This document shows, piece after piece, positions 11,656 to 21,155 of a stretch of 64,000 nt of DNA. The notes under the pieces are model-generated. The model saw nothing but the letters and a program-made list of their open reading frames with translations, was not told where the DNA came from and searched no databases. The position numbers and the translations under genes are program-made. This DNA is from Lentinula raphanica (lineage: Eukaryota; Basidiomycota; Agaricomycetes; Agaricales; Omphalotaceae): NCBI GenBank assembly GCA_027919835.1, contig JANVFP010000007.1:1054001-1118000 (forward strand), given 5' to 3'. The first letter of the stretch is position 1, and each line of letters starts with the position of its first letter.

Positions 11656-13769
11656 ACTGAAAGCAAGCAAGTTTCTTTAGGTTTTGGGGGGTGTCTCAGA
11701 AGACATTAGAGACTTGGAAGACTTAGAAGACTTGAGGCTCTCTGAAGTGCTTGGAAAGGTATATGAGGTAGCTCTGAGCACAGATTATTTTTCCTGATGG
11801 TGTCCTGTGGCTGGTCAATATGACCTCACCGGGTGAAAGACAGCATTACGCATTCACCCTCATCGATATTTTATTCCAAAATCTTCCTCGGGACTGGACC
11901 GTTGGTATCCTCTATGACATAGGATGCCAGATTCACCGCAGCTGTGTGCGATGGGGATTTCTCGATAACTACGTTGACCGAACAACTTTTGCCATATCCG
12001 TGTTTCATGCATATGGTCATGGGTGGGCGTGTCAGTGTGTCTACCACCCACGGAAGTGTGAAGGGTTTGGGCTCTCAGATGGGGAAGGCTGTGAGCGATT
12101 CTGGCACTCTATCAGCAAGCTCATTGCTTATCTGCGTGTTTGTGGCGTAAGTACTGGTAATCTTAATATAAATGTGATTAATAATGCATTCCTAGCATCA
12201 TCTTCGACTCTATACTCTAGATGCACAAGTTGAGCATTCTACAAGGGAAAGCCTAATGGGTATAGACAAATGGCTCTCACGAAAATGGAGGTACGCAGAG
12301 GTGAAGTATCACGAGGCAGATATGGAAGTAAAGGAGTCAGGTCACCAAGCCGGTTTCCTTCGTGAACAGTGGAAAACTCAGGTCAAAGCACAGACTCAAC
12401 CTCTGCCTCGTAAGTTGATATAACTTGAAGTCTTTAAGTTGTAGCTCATACCCACTTGCTTGCAGGCCAATCTAAACAGGCTGGCAAGAAAGCTGTTGAG
12501 GCTGCCTTGCGATTGAAGAAGGCTTGTGAGACTCTAGTTGATCGGATTTCGAAGCTTGAGGACATCATATCTGATCTTGATGCTGAGGAGTATGAGATCG
12601 CTGATGCAGAAAACCAGCTACCAATCCTTGAAAAGAGGCTATCTGACTCGAGATTGGCTCTTGTCCGAGAGGAGCGGAAGCTTGGTGTAGAGGACAAAGC
12701 AACTTATCGACATCTAGCCGGAAGTCCATTCATCAACCTACGGATGAATGCAAGAGCAGTCAAGATTCGACTTTGTAGTAGGTTAGCAGCAAGAAAGTTT
12801 GAACGAGATAGGCTTGAACGGTCTTTCCGCCGGCAACAACACAAAGGTTGGCTTATATAATGTGAACATGACTTGTGTTTGATTCATCCTATCTGGATTT
12901 TGCAGATCGCAAATTCCACATGCACACTGAGGAGTCTGTGAAAAAACGTGACCCTAGCATTCAGCAACTTGCTCGTCACTACAACTCCTTGTGCACAGAG
13001 ATGCAACGGCTCATTGACTTGAACCGTGCACCTCACAACGTATGCCCACCAGAACAGATCCCAATGAAGGAATTATTCAACTTGGATGTGGATGACAACA
13101 TCTGGCAAGATGTGGGTCTGGATGAAACAAGTGATGGTGAGACTCCTCCAGGTTGGCTTTGCAATGACAGCATTCGGAAGGGTATCAGAGGCATTTTGCT
13201 GCGGGACAGATGTGATGAAGAGTTTCTTCATTTGAAGCATGAAATATTGTGCCTGCAGCAGTGGATGCATGAGGAATGGCAGGTTGTTACAAATAGCATA
13301 GATGCAACACTGGCAGATTCAGGTATTTCAAATTCTCTGGACAAGTCAAAGACTGACTAGCAGTCCACAGGTCTTCTTCATCAACTTCACAGCCGCAGAT
13401 CCTATCTGGGACACTTATACATAACCTGGGAAAAGGACCTGGTAAAAATACCTGGCTTCATCTTGAATGACAGTTGGGGCCCCACTCAGTCTGATCTTTC
13501 CACTATTCGAGCTTTTTTGGACACTGAGCAAGTGGAGATATCTGCAGAAGATGATGGAAGGTGGATCAATGAAAGTTCAGATGAGTTTAGCATCGTAGAT
13601 GAAGATGACCTTGACTTGGGTCTAGTAGAGTGCATGGATATGTTAGAATTAGCAGATGCAGCAGCAAGTAGACTAGATGATACTACTGACTATTGATCTA
13701 TATATATTACATACTGCCATTAATTTCAAGTTTACTGAGCTATGTAAGTTGGAATTTTTTGGGGGGTAA

Positions 13770-14300
13770 GGGAATTCCTACCACAGGAAATTCCTACCTA
13801 AGGGAATTCCTATATGAGAAATCCTAAGGAAATTCCTACCAAAGGAAATTCCTACCAAGGGAAATTCCTACCAAGGGAAATTCCTACCAAAGGAAATTCC
13901 TACCAAGGGAAATTCCTACCAAAGGAAATTCCTGCCAAGGGAAATTCCTACCAAAGGGAATTCCTACCAAGAGAAATTCCTACCAGAGGAATTTCCTACC
14001 AAAAGAAATTCCTACCAAAGGAAATTCCTACCAAAGAAAATTCCTACCAAAGGAAATTCCTACCAAGGGAAATCCCTTAGGTAGGTAGGGAATTCCTACC
14101 CCAGAAATGTCTGGGAATTTCAGCCTATTTAGGTAAGGAATTTCACACCTAGATTAGTACTAGGAATTCCCTACTTGTTGGGCTACTTGGGAATTTCCTT
14201 ATAAGTGTGGAGTGGGAATTTCCTGGTCTAAAGGAATTCCCTGGGATCAGGATTTTCTGGGAATTTAAACCTACTTAGGTAAGGAATAAGCCAGGTGTCT
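13770..14300. repeat. Minisatellite array, right subterminal repeats of the KDZ element
   Basis: Roughly 20 regular copies of ACCAAAGGAAATTCCT (13,800-14,080), then degenerate copies to about 14,300. This is the reverse complement of the unit at 1-370. The stretch 14,300-14,367, including TTTGGGGGGTTGCC and the terminal ATTTTTCCTGATG, is the element end; the GGGGGGT block is also found inside the ends of E1-E6. Confidence 0.9.
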
Positions 14301-14367
14301 ACCTACCTAACTTGGTATATTTGGGGGGTTGCCTGAAGTGCTAGAGCCAGGAACATTTTTCCTGATG

Positions 14368-14987
14368 TGAACATCACAGTCCGACCGGAGATCGATATTC
14401 ATTCCAACTTAGCCAAAGATTTTGTTGTTAATCTTGATGAGCTTCATACTCTTCTACGTGATGAAATCACTAATGCTCAAAAGAAATACAAGGAACAGGC
14501 TGATCAAAAACAAATTTCTCTGCCGGAGTTCTCCGTTGGATCGGAAGTCTTCATTCTAGCAAAATACATCAAATCTACTCGATCTACAGCGAAGTTTGCA
14601 GAGAAGTATCTTGGGCCTTTCACAGTTCTTGAGAAGATCGGCTCTCTCTCATACAGGATACAACTCCCCGATTATCTTCGTCGCATTCATCCTGTTTTCC
14701 ATGTCTCACAACTCAAACCCTCCTATCCAAATCCGATTCCAAACCGGACCCAAACACCTCCACCTCTAGAGGTTGAAGGTGAAGTTGAGTACCTCGTTGC
14801 TGAAGTACTTGATTCAAAGCTGGACTGTTGGTTCAAATGTTGTCCCCTCCGGTACTTCGTTAGATGGTCTGGTTATGAAGGTACCGATGAGGAGTTCTCT
14901 TGGGTTGCTGCAGATGATATTCATGCCAACAAACTCATTCCTGCTTTCCACCTCCGATATCCAGATAAACCCGGACCGTTGACTTAG
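14368..14987 (+). pseudogene. Ty3/gypsy integrase C-terminus with chromodomain (fragment)
   Basis: About 206 codons to a TAG. Blocks in order: ITVRPEIDIHSNLAKDF linker, VGSEVFILAKYIKSTR, KYLGPFTVLEKIGSLSYRIQ, HPVFHVSQLKPSYP (the usual GPY/F-type end of integrase), then a chromodomain-like EVLDSKL... YFVRWSGYEGTDEEFSWV. Such domains steer integration to chromatin. The upstream pol lies beyond the KDZ element, which inserted here and ends at 14,367. No LTR was recognised after the stop. Confidence 0.88.
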
Positions 14988-15300
14988 CTATGTGTTCAAT
15001 TTTATATCATTGATTTTACTTCTGTCTTCATTGTTGTACTAACACTACACTTTGGTGTATTTTATTCAACACTCTTGGTATTTATACTGGTTGAGTATAA
15101 ACGCAATAATAGTAAATTGAGCGTTTATATTTTTTCTTAAATTTTTCTAAGTCAAATCTGATGGATTTCCGTCGGACTTATCGTCGTTTTCATTACTATA
15201 ATTACTTTACTCTTCTTTTCTCAGTTGGACTTTACAATTAACAGTTTTTTAGTATATACATTTTGGGACTTCCAGAAAAACCAAGAAAATTATATACAAT
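14988..15300. other. AT-rich 3' flank of the gypsy fragment, no feature
   Basis: AT-rich sequence with no open frame, no recognisable LTR and no polypurine tract. It may be a decayed 3' untranslated region of the gypsy element. Confidence 0.4.
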
Positions 15301-15315
15301 AAGTATTATTTCAAG

Positions 15316-16424
15316 TCCCTACTCTTCTTCCTCCTCTGAGTCCGATTCCTTCGGAGCTTCCTTTTCTCCCTCCTGGTTTTCCTCTTCTCCTTCCTTTACT
15401 CCCAAAGCTACCCTCATCAGATTCACGAGAGTTCCTTTGAGGTTAGCAAACCTCCTCTCGAGTGCTTGAAGGCATTGGTCCGTCATACCAGCGGATTCCC
15501 ATACCAACTCCAGGATTTTGTGTTGGCCCTGGGCCATATTGACGAACCCTTCCTTTAGCGCCTGCAAGTCATACTCCAAGTTTGTCATCCTGGAGGAGTT
15601 GTCAGTGTCCCTTCAACGACCTATAGGAACCTTGGCCTTCCAAGGTTTGGATTTCCAAATCAGACCAGCGGCTAATAGGTACCCGATAACTTATCAGTGT
15701 TTTTTACAAAAGCTTTACTGTATCCTGTGCCCTCCTGGATATTCATCATCACTGGGATCTCCACCAGTGCCGACGTTCTGTCTTTAAGTTAGGAAGATGA
15801 AACAGAAAGTGGGTTAGTAACTTACCAACAAGGGAATGAATGGATTTTCTGGGACATACCAAGTTATAATGCGGGACGGACCTAGTTCTGCTACTGTCTC
15901 TGCCGGAGACGCTCGGGTAGAGGCATTCTATAAGGAAGTTAGTATTATCAGAGGAACGAGAGTTATTACTTACCGAGGTCCTCGAGAACCGACGAAGTTG
16001 AGCAGCTCGAAGCAGCTCCGACGATAGTCCCTGACCGGAGTCAGCAACTTTAGTCTTCTTGGCCTTGCTGGCCTTCTCCTCCTCTGCCTTTCTCTTCTTC
16101 CCTTCCTTCACCTTCCGGCGGCACTCCGCTTCTGCTGCTTCCTCCGCTTCACATTGGATTTGCTCCTCCTCCGCTCTGCAAGCTGCTTCCTCTTCCTCCT
16201 TTCTCCGCTCCTCTGCCTCCTCTTCATTGCATTGGCGTTGGTTTTCTTCCCTCCATCACTGCGCCTCTTGGAATGCGGCCTTGGCTGCCTCGGCCTCTCA
16301 TCATTGTTGTTCGGCGGCAATTCCTGGTTGGTTTGGAGAAAGATCTGAAGTTCCTCCTCCCGGCCGATGGCAGTAGTCGTGGTGATAGTGCTGAAGTTTG
16401 GGTGGGATCAGGACATGATGAGTG
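15316..16424 (-). pseudogene. Coiled-coil protein gene relic (TE-associated agaric family, function unknown)
   Basis: Read from 16,424 downward: an N-terminal region (IFLQTNQELPPNNNDERPRQ); a strongly charged coiled coil rich in Glu/Ala/Lys/Arg (RRKEEEEAACRAEEEQIQ, then KKRKAEEEKASKAKKTK); short exons; and a final exon (MTNLEYDLQALKEGFVNMAQ to an acidic EEEEE tail) ending near 15,319. A TGA stop lies at 16,256-16,258 within the coiled coil. A 57-bp fold-back terminus interrupts it at about 15,666-15,722. Similar proteins are frequent beside Ty3/gypsy elements in agarics and often carry a cysteine cluster, which I cannot find here. Confidence 0.45.
15666..15722. repeat. Solo terminus of a fold-back element
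   Basis: Reads (reverse strand) CACAGGATACAGTAAAGC, then TTTTGTAAAAAACACTGATA and AGTTATCGGGTACC. This matches the outer about 55 bp of the copy at 37,939 and, more loosely, F1 and the copy at 33,515. No arm follows, so it is a footprint or deletion remnant. Confidence 0.7.
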
Positions 16425-16567
16425 ATGGGCAAATTTTGGCTAAGTCCCTTATTCACCTTTGGCTTTTATACTTTTGGATTGGTGCACGGACCATGCTACT
16501 TTAGGGCCGGTCGATTCGTGTTCAGATTTGAGAACACCATCAAAACGTTTTTCCAAATTGGGCACCC

Positions 16568-17179
16568 CATCAGGAAAAATATTCTCATCTCTAGAGTCCC
16601 CAGAGATACCCCCCAATTCCTAGGTAGTCTCAGAGAGCCTAGAGTATCTGAGTTCTTTGAGGCTTCTAAAAATTCTTTGGGTGCTTTCAGGTGCTTTCTA
16701 GTGTATGGCACGGGTTGGGTCGGGTATCCCCGAGGCCATCCCGACCCGGGACCTGGCTAACACCCGTACCCGTAGCCCCGGGTGCTGGGTACCTGGCCTC
16801 AACGGGTGTCGGGTTTTTTAACGTCAGGTTATGGTCGGGTTGCAGTTGGGTACTTGTTGCGAGAGCCACTGGAGCCTTGCCTAAGGAGGGGCTGGGCTTC
16901 CAATGGCTCTAGAACTGACAATTAACACTATTTACAATACAAGATACCAATTAATTGACAGTAGGTACAAGAATTACAAGACATTGACAATTGTTCGAGG
17001 TCACAAAAAATCAGCATCAACAAAAGAAATGCCATCCTCATCAACTTCAGATGCTTTCAGGATCTTTCAGGATCTCTAGGATGTTTTTTGATCTTTCAAA
17101 GTTCACAAAAATCTCTGAGCAGCCTAGGAATTGGGGGGTATCTCTGGGGACTCTAGAGATGAGAATATTTTTCCTGATG
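16568..17179. mobile_element. E2: KDZ-like element with a nested GC-rich insert
   Basis: Near-perfect terminal inverted repeats of about 57 bp beginning CATCAGGAAAAATATTCTCA and including TACCCCCCAATTCCTAGG; target duplication CC on both sides. It is E6 (51,142-51,422) with an extra segment of about 330 bp at roughly 16,704-17,035. That insert is GC-rich with several near-repeats of CGGGTTGGGTCGGGTA and its reverse, ending in AT-rich sequence, and is probably another small transposon. Confidence 0.9.
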
Positions 17180-17181
17180 CC

Positions 17182-17297
17182 CGATTCCATTGTTCTAGAG
17201 TCGGACCAACAGAGTCATGTGATTGGATCAACCTGGTCATCTGATCGTGGTGATGATGTCATTGGCTTTTGAGGGCTCAAGCCTAAGAGGGGGATAC
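17182..17297 (+). pseudogene. 3' end of an LTR-retrotransposon internal region
   Basis: Short open remnant (PDSIVLESDQQSHVIGS) ending at a TGA, followed by a purine-rich AAGAGGGGGAT just before the LTR, as expected of a polypurine tract. Its upstream part is cut by E2. Confidence 0.45.
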
Positions 17298-17785
17298 TGT
17301 TATGACCATCATACTCAGAGCTCCATCGGAGCTTCACTTGGCGATTGGACTTGCCTAGCAGTGTCTGCCTTGTCCCTCCTTCTGATTCCATTGGTGCATC
17401 AGACTGGTATACTTTGATTATGATCTTATTGTTTTATTCTCTGACAGCTCAGCTGACCTTTATATTGATTTACTTTACAATAGCTTATTGTCTTTCTCAC
17501 CTCCGATGCTGTAGTACTGAGATGTGTATCGTCTTATTGTACTTTAGATTAGACTGACTATCCATACAGTATATAAGGAGCATGTACATACTTACATACC
17601 TCAGTTTTAATATCAACTTGGATTACCTCATTAATGTTAACACTCACCTCTGTGCTCTCAGTGTCGTCTTGATCATTGATCATCGCTGACTCCAAACCTC
17701 CATTGGACTTCATACATGTTGTACTTGTCCTCATCTGTTCTCCTGGTTGAACACAGTAACGTGGCGAGGGTGTTGCTCAATAACA
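17298..17785 (+). mobile_element. LTR of a retrotransposon (about 488 bp)
   Basis: Begins TGTTATGACC right after a purine tract and ends CAATAACA, so the terminal TGTTAT/ATAACA are inverted. A TATA-like AGTATATAAGGAG lies near 17,571. The start is well supported; the end was chosen from the inverted termini. No second LTR was found in the window, and no clear 5-bp duplication, so this is a 3' LTR of a truncated element. Confidence 0.6.
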
Positions 17786-17854
17786 ACACTAACGTTCAAC
17801 AATCCTCTGTGGCTCTGATTGGAGCTCCAACTCTGTCAGTGGCATAGTCCTAAC

Positions 17855-18737
17855 AGACTGATAACACTGTTTTGAGTCTTTATTGTCAACTGTGTTAGAC
17901 ATAATACATATTGCTACTGTTCCAAGTTTTAGTATGTTAGGTGTGATAAGTACCAAGTGTACTGAACATATTGAGTAATAAAATTGTTCTGAGTGTTCAA
18001 GGGTACTAGGTGTGCTGAAAATATCATGTACATCATATTTACTCAATGTTGTCAGTTTGGTGTGATTGTTAAGTGATATAAGCTATTCTGAGTGATTGAG
18101 GGTGCTAGAAGTGCTAAAAATAGCATATACATCATATGTTCTGACTGTATAGTGGATTTGGTATGATTTGGAGTGATAAAATTTTTACACTTGTTGCGTA
18201 TCTTTTTTTATTTTGCATTTTCAGGGCCAACAAGGCACCCTTAAATTTTTTGACTATTTTTATGATTTTTTTTCAGATTTTTTGCTACAAGATGACATCA
18301 TGATCAATTTTTTTTTTCCTTTTTTGGTAATGTTGATGTGCCTGGACCTGCAATAGGCTCTATACCATCCCTAAATACTTGTTGCATTTTTAGTGATTTT
18401 TTGAGCTATTTTTAGTACCTATATTGACCCTACATCATTTTTGATCATATGAGGTCATTTGCTTACATACCCTGGTCTGACCTAATCTGGCTTTTTTAGG
18501 ATTTTTTAGATTTTTTATGAATTTTTGGGGTTTTTTTTAAAATGTACTGCTTATTTAATATCTGGATAATTATTAATTACCCAAAACAGTAAATATAGAC
18601 CCCATGTGATAGGTGGTAACAGGCATGACCACCCCCCGGAGCCATTTCCGGAGCCCCCTCTGAGTTATTGCAGGTTTTTTCAAATGTTCCTCAATAACTC
18701 ATTGGTACTTTTTACAAAAGTTTTACAGTATCAGCTG
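17855..18737. mobile_element. Half of a fold-back element (one arm only)
   Basis: Matches the right half of F1: GACTGATAACACTGTTTTGA, then the AT-rich arm, the CACCCCCCGGAGCCATTTCC block and the end ACAGTATCAGCTG at 18,737. The other arm is missing; the sequence switches abruptly to unrelated LTR flank at about 17,850. Either deletion across the loop or one-ended loss produced it. Confidence 0.85.
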
Positions 18738-19026
18738 TCACCACACCCTATCTTTGTCATCCTGGGCTGGTATACATGTCTATCGGCACTCCCTCAGCCT
18801 CCTATTGTTGTCGTCGGATCTTCTCCACCTCGCTTTGTCATCCTGATGACGATACATGCTTTGGAAGTCCCTCTTGCACTTCCCCAACCCCTCTTTTCAC
18901 AACCAGCTCGCGTACGTGTCATTTAGCCCCGTTTGGCTATTCCTGTTCTTGGATTCATCAACGCCAACTCGCCTATGCATAATCTCTTCTGGTTACCCCT
19001 CTCCTTCATTCTGCTCACCCCATCTA
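18738..19026. other. Short unique segment, no gene recognised
   Basis: Moderately GC-rich segment with small open frames but no conserved domain. It ends at E3, which duplicated TA here. The Helitron gene does not read across E3 into this segment in a recognisable way, so the junction predates E3. Confidence 0.35.
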
Positions 19027-20161
19027 CATCAGCAAAAATGTTCTGTGCTCAGGGCTACCCAACATAGATCTCAAAGAATTTCAGGTTGCCTGGGGTCTCT
19101 AGAGTCTTCAGTGTCTTTGGTGTCTCCTGAGACACCCCCCAAAACCTAAAGCCTTTGGAGTTCCTTGAATGTCTTTCAGAATCTCTGAATATCTTTAGAT
19201 ATCTTTAGAAATCTTTGAATATCTCTGAGAATCTTTGAAAGTCTTTGAGAGATATTTAAATATCTTTCAAAGATTTTTCAAAGCTCTTGAATGAGTTCAA
19301 ATGATTCAAAAAGTTATTCAATCACTTTTACTTCATCATATCATACTCTATCTATTGCTCTTATATTGACTGTATCTACTAACACTTATATATCATAATA
19401 TACTATATTTGAACTTGATTACTATTAATTTTGGAACACATTCTGATTATATGTATCATAATATATTATTACATAATACAACTATTATATATGTATAATG
19501 TTAACAAATATAATAGATAACAATGTATATAGTATATGTTATTATAGCTATATTCAGATTTTAACCTGATGAAGTTCTTTTTGATTGTACACAGTCTACG
19601 GTGGCAGGTCATGTGATCACCTATATTATTGACAACTGTGAGTTGTAATATTTTAACTGATATTTACACTGTATTACTACACTATACTATCTTTTAGATG
19701 TTAAGATGCAATAGTATCTTATTTTATATTCAATATTTCAAATTTCAAATTTTTGAAAACATTCAAAATCTTCTGAGAAGCTCAAATATCTTTCAAAGAT
19801 GTTCAAATATATTCAAATATATTCAAAGATGTTCAAAGATCTTTTAAAGATATTCAGAAAACATGAAAAATCTCAAGAAATCTTTAGGATATTGAAAAAA
19901 ACCTATGCAGTATCCAAGCTCTCTAGAGTATCTGAAGAGCTTAGGTTATTCCCAAAAACCTGAAGCATTTTGGGAATTTCTGAGTTACCTTTGAACAACC
20001 CAGAAACATATCTAAAGAATTTCAAGGAAACTAAATTTTGAGCCTTTTTCCCAAAGAGTTCTAAGAGTCTAGATACTTTAAACTATTTGAGAGACTTTGA
20101 ACTTTTGGGGAAATCTCTGGTATCTTTGAAAGACCTCTGGTCAGAGGTATTTTTCCTGATG
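19027..20161. mobile_element. E3: KDZ-like element
   Basis: Starts CATCAGCAAAAATG, ends ATTTTTCCTGATG, target duplication TA at 19,025-19,026 and 20,162-20,163. Has GACACCCCCCAAAACC near the left end, arrays of CTTTGAATATCTTTAGA-like units on the left (19,150-19,300) and TTCAAAGAT-like units on the right (19,780-19,860), an AT-rich middle, and the central conserved block (reverse of TGTACAATCAAAAAG) at 19,577-19,591. The left TIR differs from consensus at several bases, so it is older than E2 or E6. Confidence 0.85.
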
Positions 20162-20910
20162 TAGGATATGTTATTCCTTGATACGTTCAAATATCTTCCC
20201 AGCATTTTGGGCCCTTGACTACTGTCAACAGTGTTCGCAAGTAAAACCGCTCTCCCACAGTTGGTGGAACATAATACATCTGGCCTAATGCAAAACCGCG
20301 CTGACAGAGCTTCCAGCTCTTATTATCCTTCCAAACAAAATGTTGTGGAAACTCCTGATATGTGTATTGCTGTGCTGCACTGCCAATTACTGGATCTGCT
20401 TTTGCCTTCAAATATGCAGTCAAGATGCTCTTTTCTTCAGATATACGTTGATGCAGCTCCTCGTAATCTTCATTAGGGTCAAAACGTACCAAGTGTTGGC
20501 CAGGTAGATGGACAGGGAGACAAACAATGTTTGGCTCCTGATCATGGACATCAAAATGGAAAATTTGCCAGATCGCTTCTGCAGCAGAGAAGTATTGCCC
20601 TTCAATATATTGCTTGATTTCATCCACTGACTGCTCAATAGTCAGTGTACCATAATCCGGTCCTTTGTGAATGTACTTCACAGTATACTTGACAGTTTTG
20701 AAAGAGACTGCGCACTCGACATCTATGTGACAATGGTACTTGACTGACAGATATGGGTTGAAGGTGATGATCCAGGAGTTGTCAAGTAAGTGACCAGCAA
20801 CCTCATATTTACGGCCATCATCAGGTTGGAAGTACAATGGATAGCCTTCTGTATCCATTGTGGTATATGACTGAAATGGTTTTGGAAAGTTTTTTGTACA
20901 CACTGCATGC

Positions 20911-21155
20911 AAGTTCTCATAAGTTGCCCGGACTTATGGAAAACTTATGCTAAAAAGACACGAAATTTTGATTCAATAAGAAAGGCAACTTATAAAAGAG
21001 TTTATAGTGAACTTATTGAATAAAATTTCCTTTTATGGCAATTTTAAATCAATAAGTTCACTATAAAATCTTGAATAAGTAGCAAATCTTATGCTATTGA
21101 AATTTTGTGCAAATCTTCTATAAGTTTTCCATAAGTGCCAACAACTTATAGGAAC
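20911..21155. mobile_element. hAT-like MITE, 245 bp
   Basis: Flanked by the perfect 8-bp duplication CTGCATGC (20,903-20,910 and 21,156-21,163). Inverted ends AAGTTCTCATAAGTTG and CAACTTATAGGAAC; the AAGTTTTCCATAAGT motif recurs near both ends. AT-rich with no coding potential. 8-bp duplications are typical of hAT elements; the family assignment is inferred from that. Confidence 0.82.

Larger units (their letters stand above)
10346..11799. mobile_element. E1: non-autonomous KDZ-like element
   Basis: Bounded by CATCAGGAAAAAT and ATTTTTCCTGATG, with a 2-bp duplication GT at 10344-10345 and 11800-11801. Removing the element plus one GT makes ...CRHDR|VLWLV... continuous in the transposase frame, which fixes both ends and the duplication. 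Inside are two inverted arrays of a 21-22 bp unit rich in CTTTGA/TCAAAG, an AT-rich middle and a central TGTACAATCAAAAAG block. The open frames in it are repetitive shadows; there is no coding gene. Confidence 0.93.
8758..13696 (+). pseudogene. KDZ transposase with CxC2-like cysteine cluster (nine exons, disrupted)
   Basis: DDE-type transposase of the Kyakuja-Dileera-Zisupton class, which would cut and join element ends in the nucleus. Exons 8758-9247, 9296-9522, 9584-9942, 9997-10345 continuing 11802-12146, 12196-12409, 12466-12846, 12906-13322 and 13371-13696 join in phase to about 1,035 codons, a usual length for the family. Recognisable blocks in order: ECTCMN / KVCPCQRAAEQLVERGLF cysteine cluster; DPLRRRFGNVLQWYNSL; an acidic tract; RARCPLCFGG; IVCIDACFTQKHNKQ; FFDSTALMGLLCRHDR; the core YDIGCQIHRSCVRWGF, VFHAYGHGWACQ and GFGLSDGEGCERFW; then a coiled coil and ESVKKRDPSIQQLARHYNSL with FNLDVDDNIWQDVGLDE. 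Lesions: TGA at 9430-9432 inside the conserved block, and E1 inserted between CRHDR and VLWLV. The start at 8758 is the first plausible Met; a further 5' exon is possible. Confidence 0.93.
1..14367 (+). mobile_element. Giant KDZ-type DNA transposon (right part, left end outside window)
   Basis: The right terminus is ATTTTTCCTGATG, ending at 14,367 and followed by TG. It abuts a Ty3/gypsy integrase coding sequence that begins abruptly there. The same terminus bounds the small E elements. Inside are inverted subterminal minisatellites, a KDZ transposase on the plus strand (8,758-13,696) and a large accessory gene on the minus strand (463-about 7,480), so the two genes are divergent around 7.5-8.7 kb. 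Later insertions are fold-back F1 (3,876-6,598) and E1 (10,346-11,799). That it is one element is inferred from the paired arrays; the left terminus and the second copy of the TG duplication must be sought upstream. With E1 and an in-frame TGA in the transposase, this copy should not move on its own. Confidence 0.75.

Noticed and set aside
11317..11709. Ser/Lys/Phe repeat protein on the plus strand and its antisense partner
   Set aside because: Both are translations of the 21-bp array in E1; no start context or homologue.
13814..14080. Open frame of repeated Pro/Thr/Gly/Asn/Ser
   Set aside because: Translation of the minisatellite only.
17298..17785. Complete LTR retrotransposon
   Set aside because: No matching second LTR in the window and no duplication; only one LTR and a short 3' internal piece can be supported.
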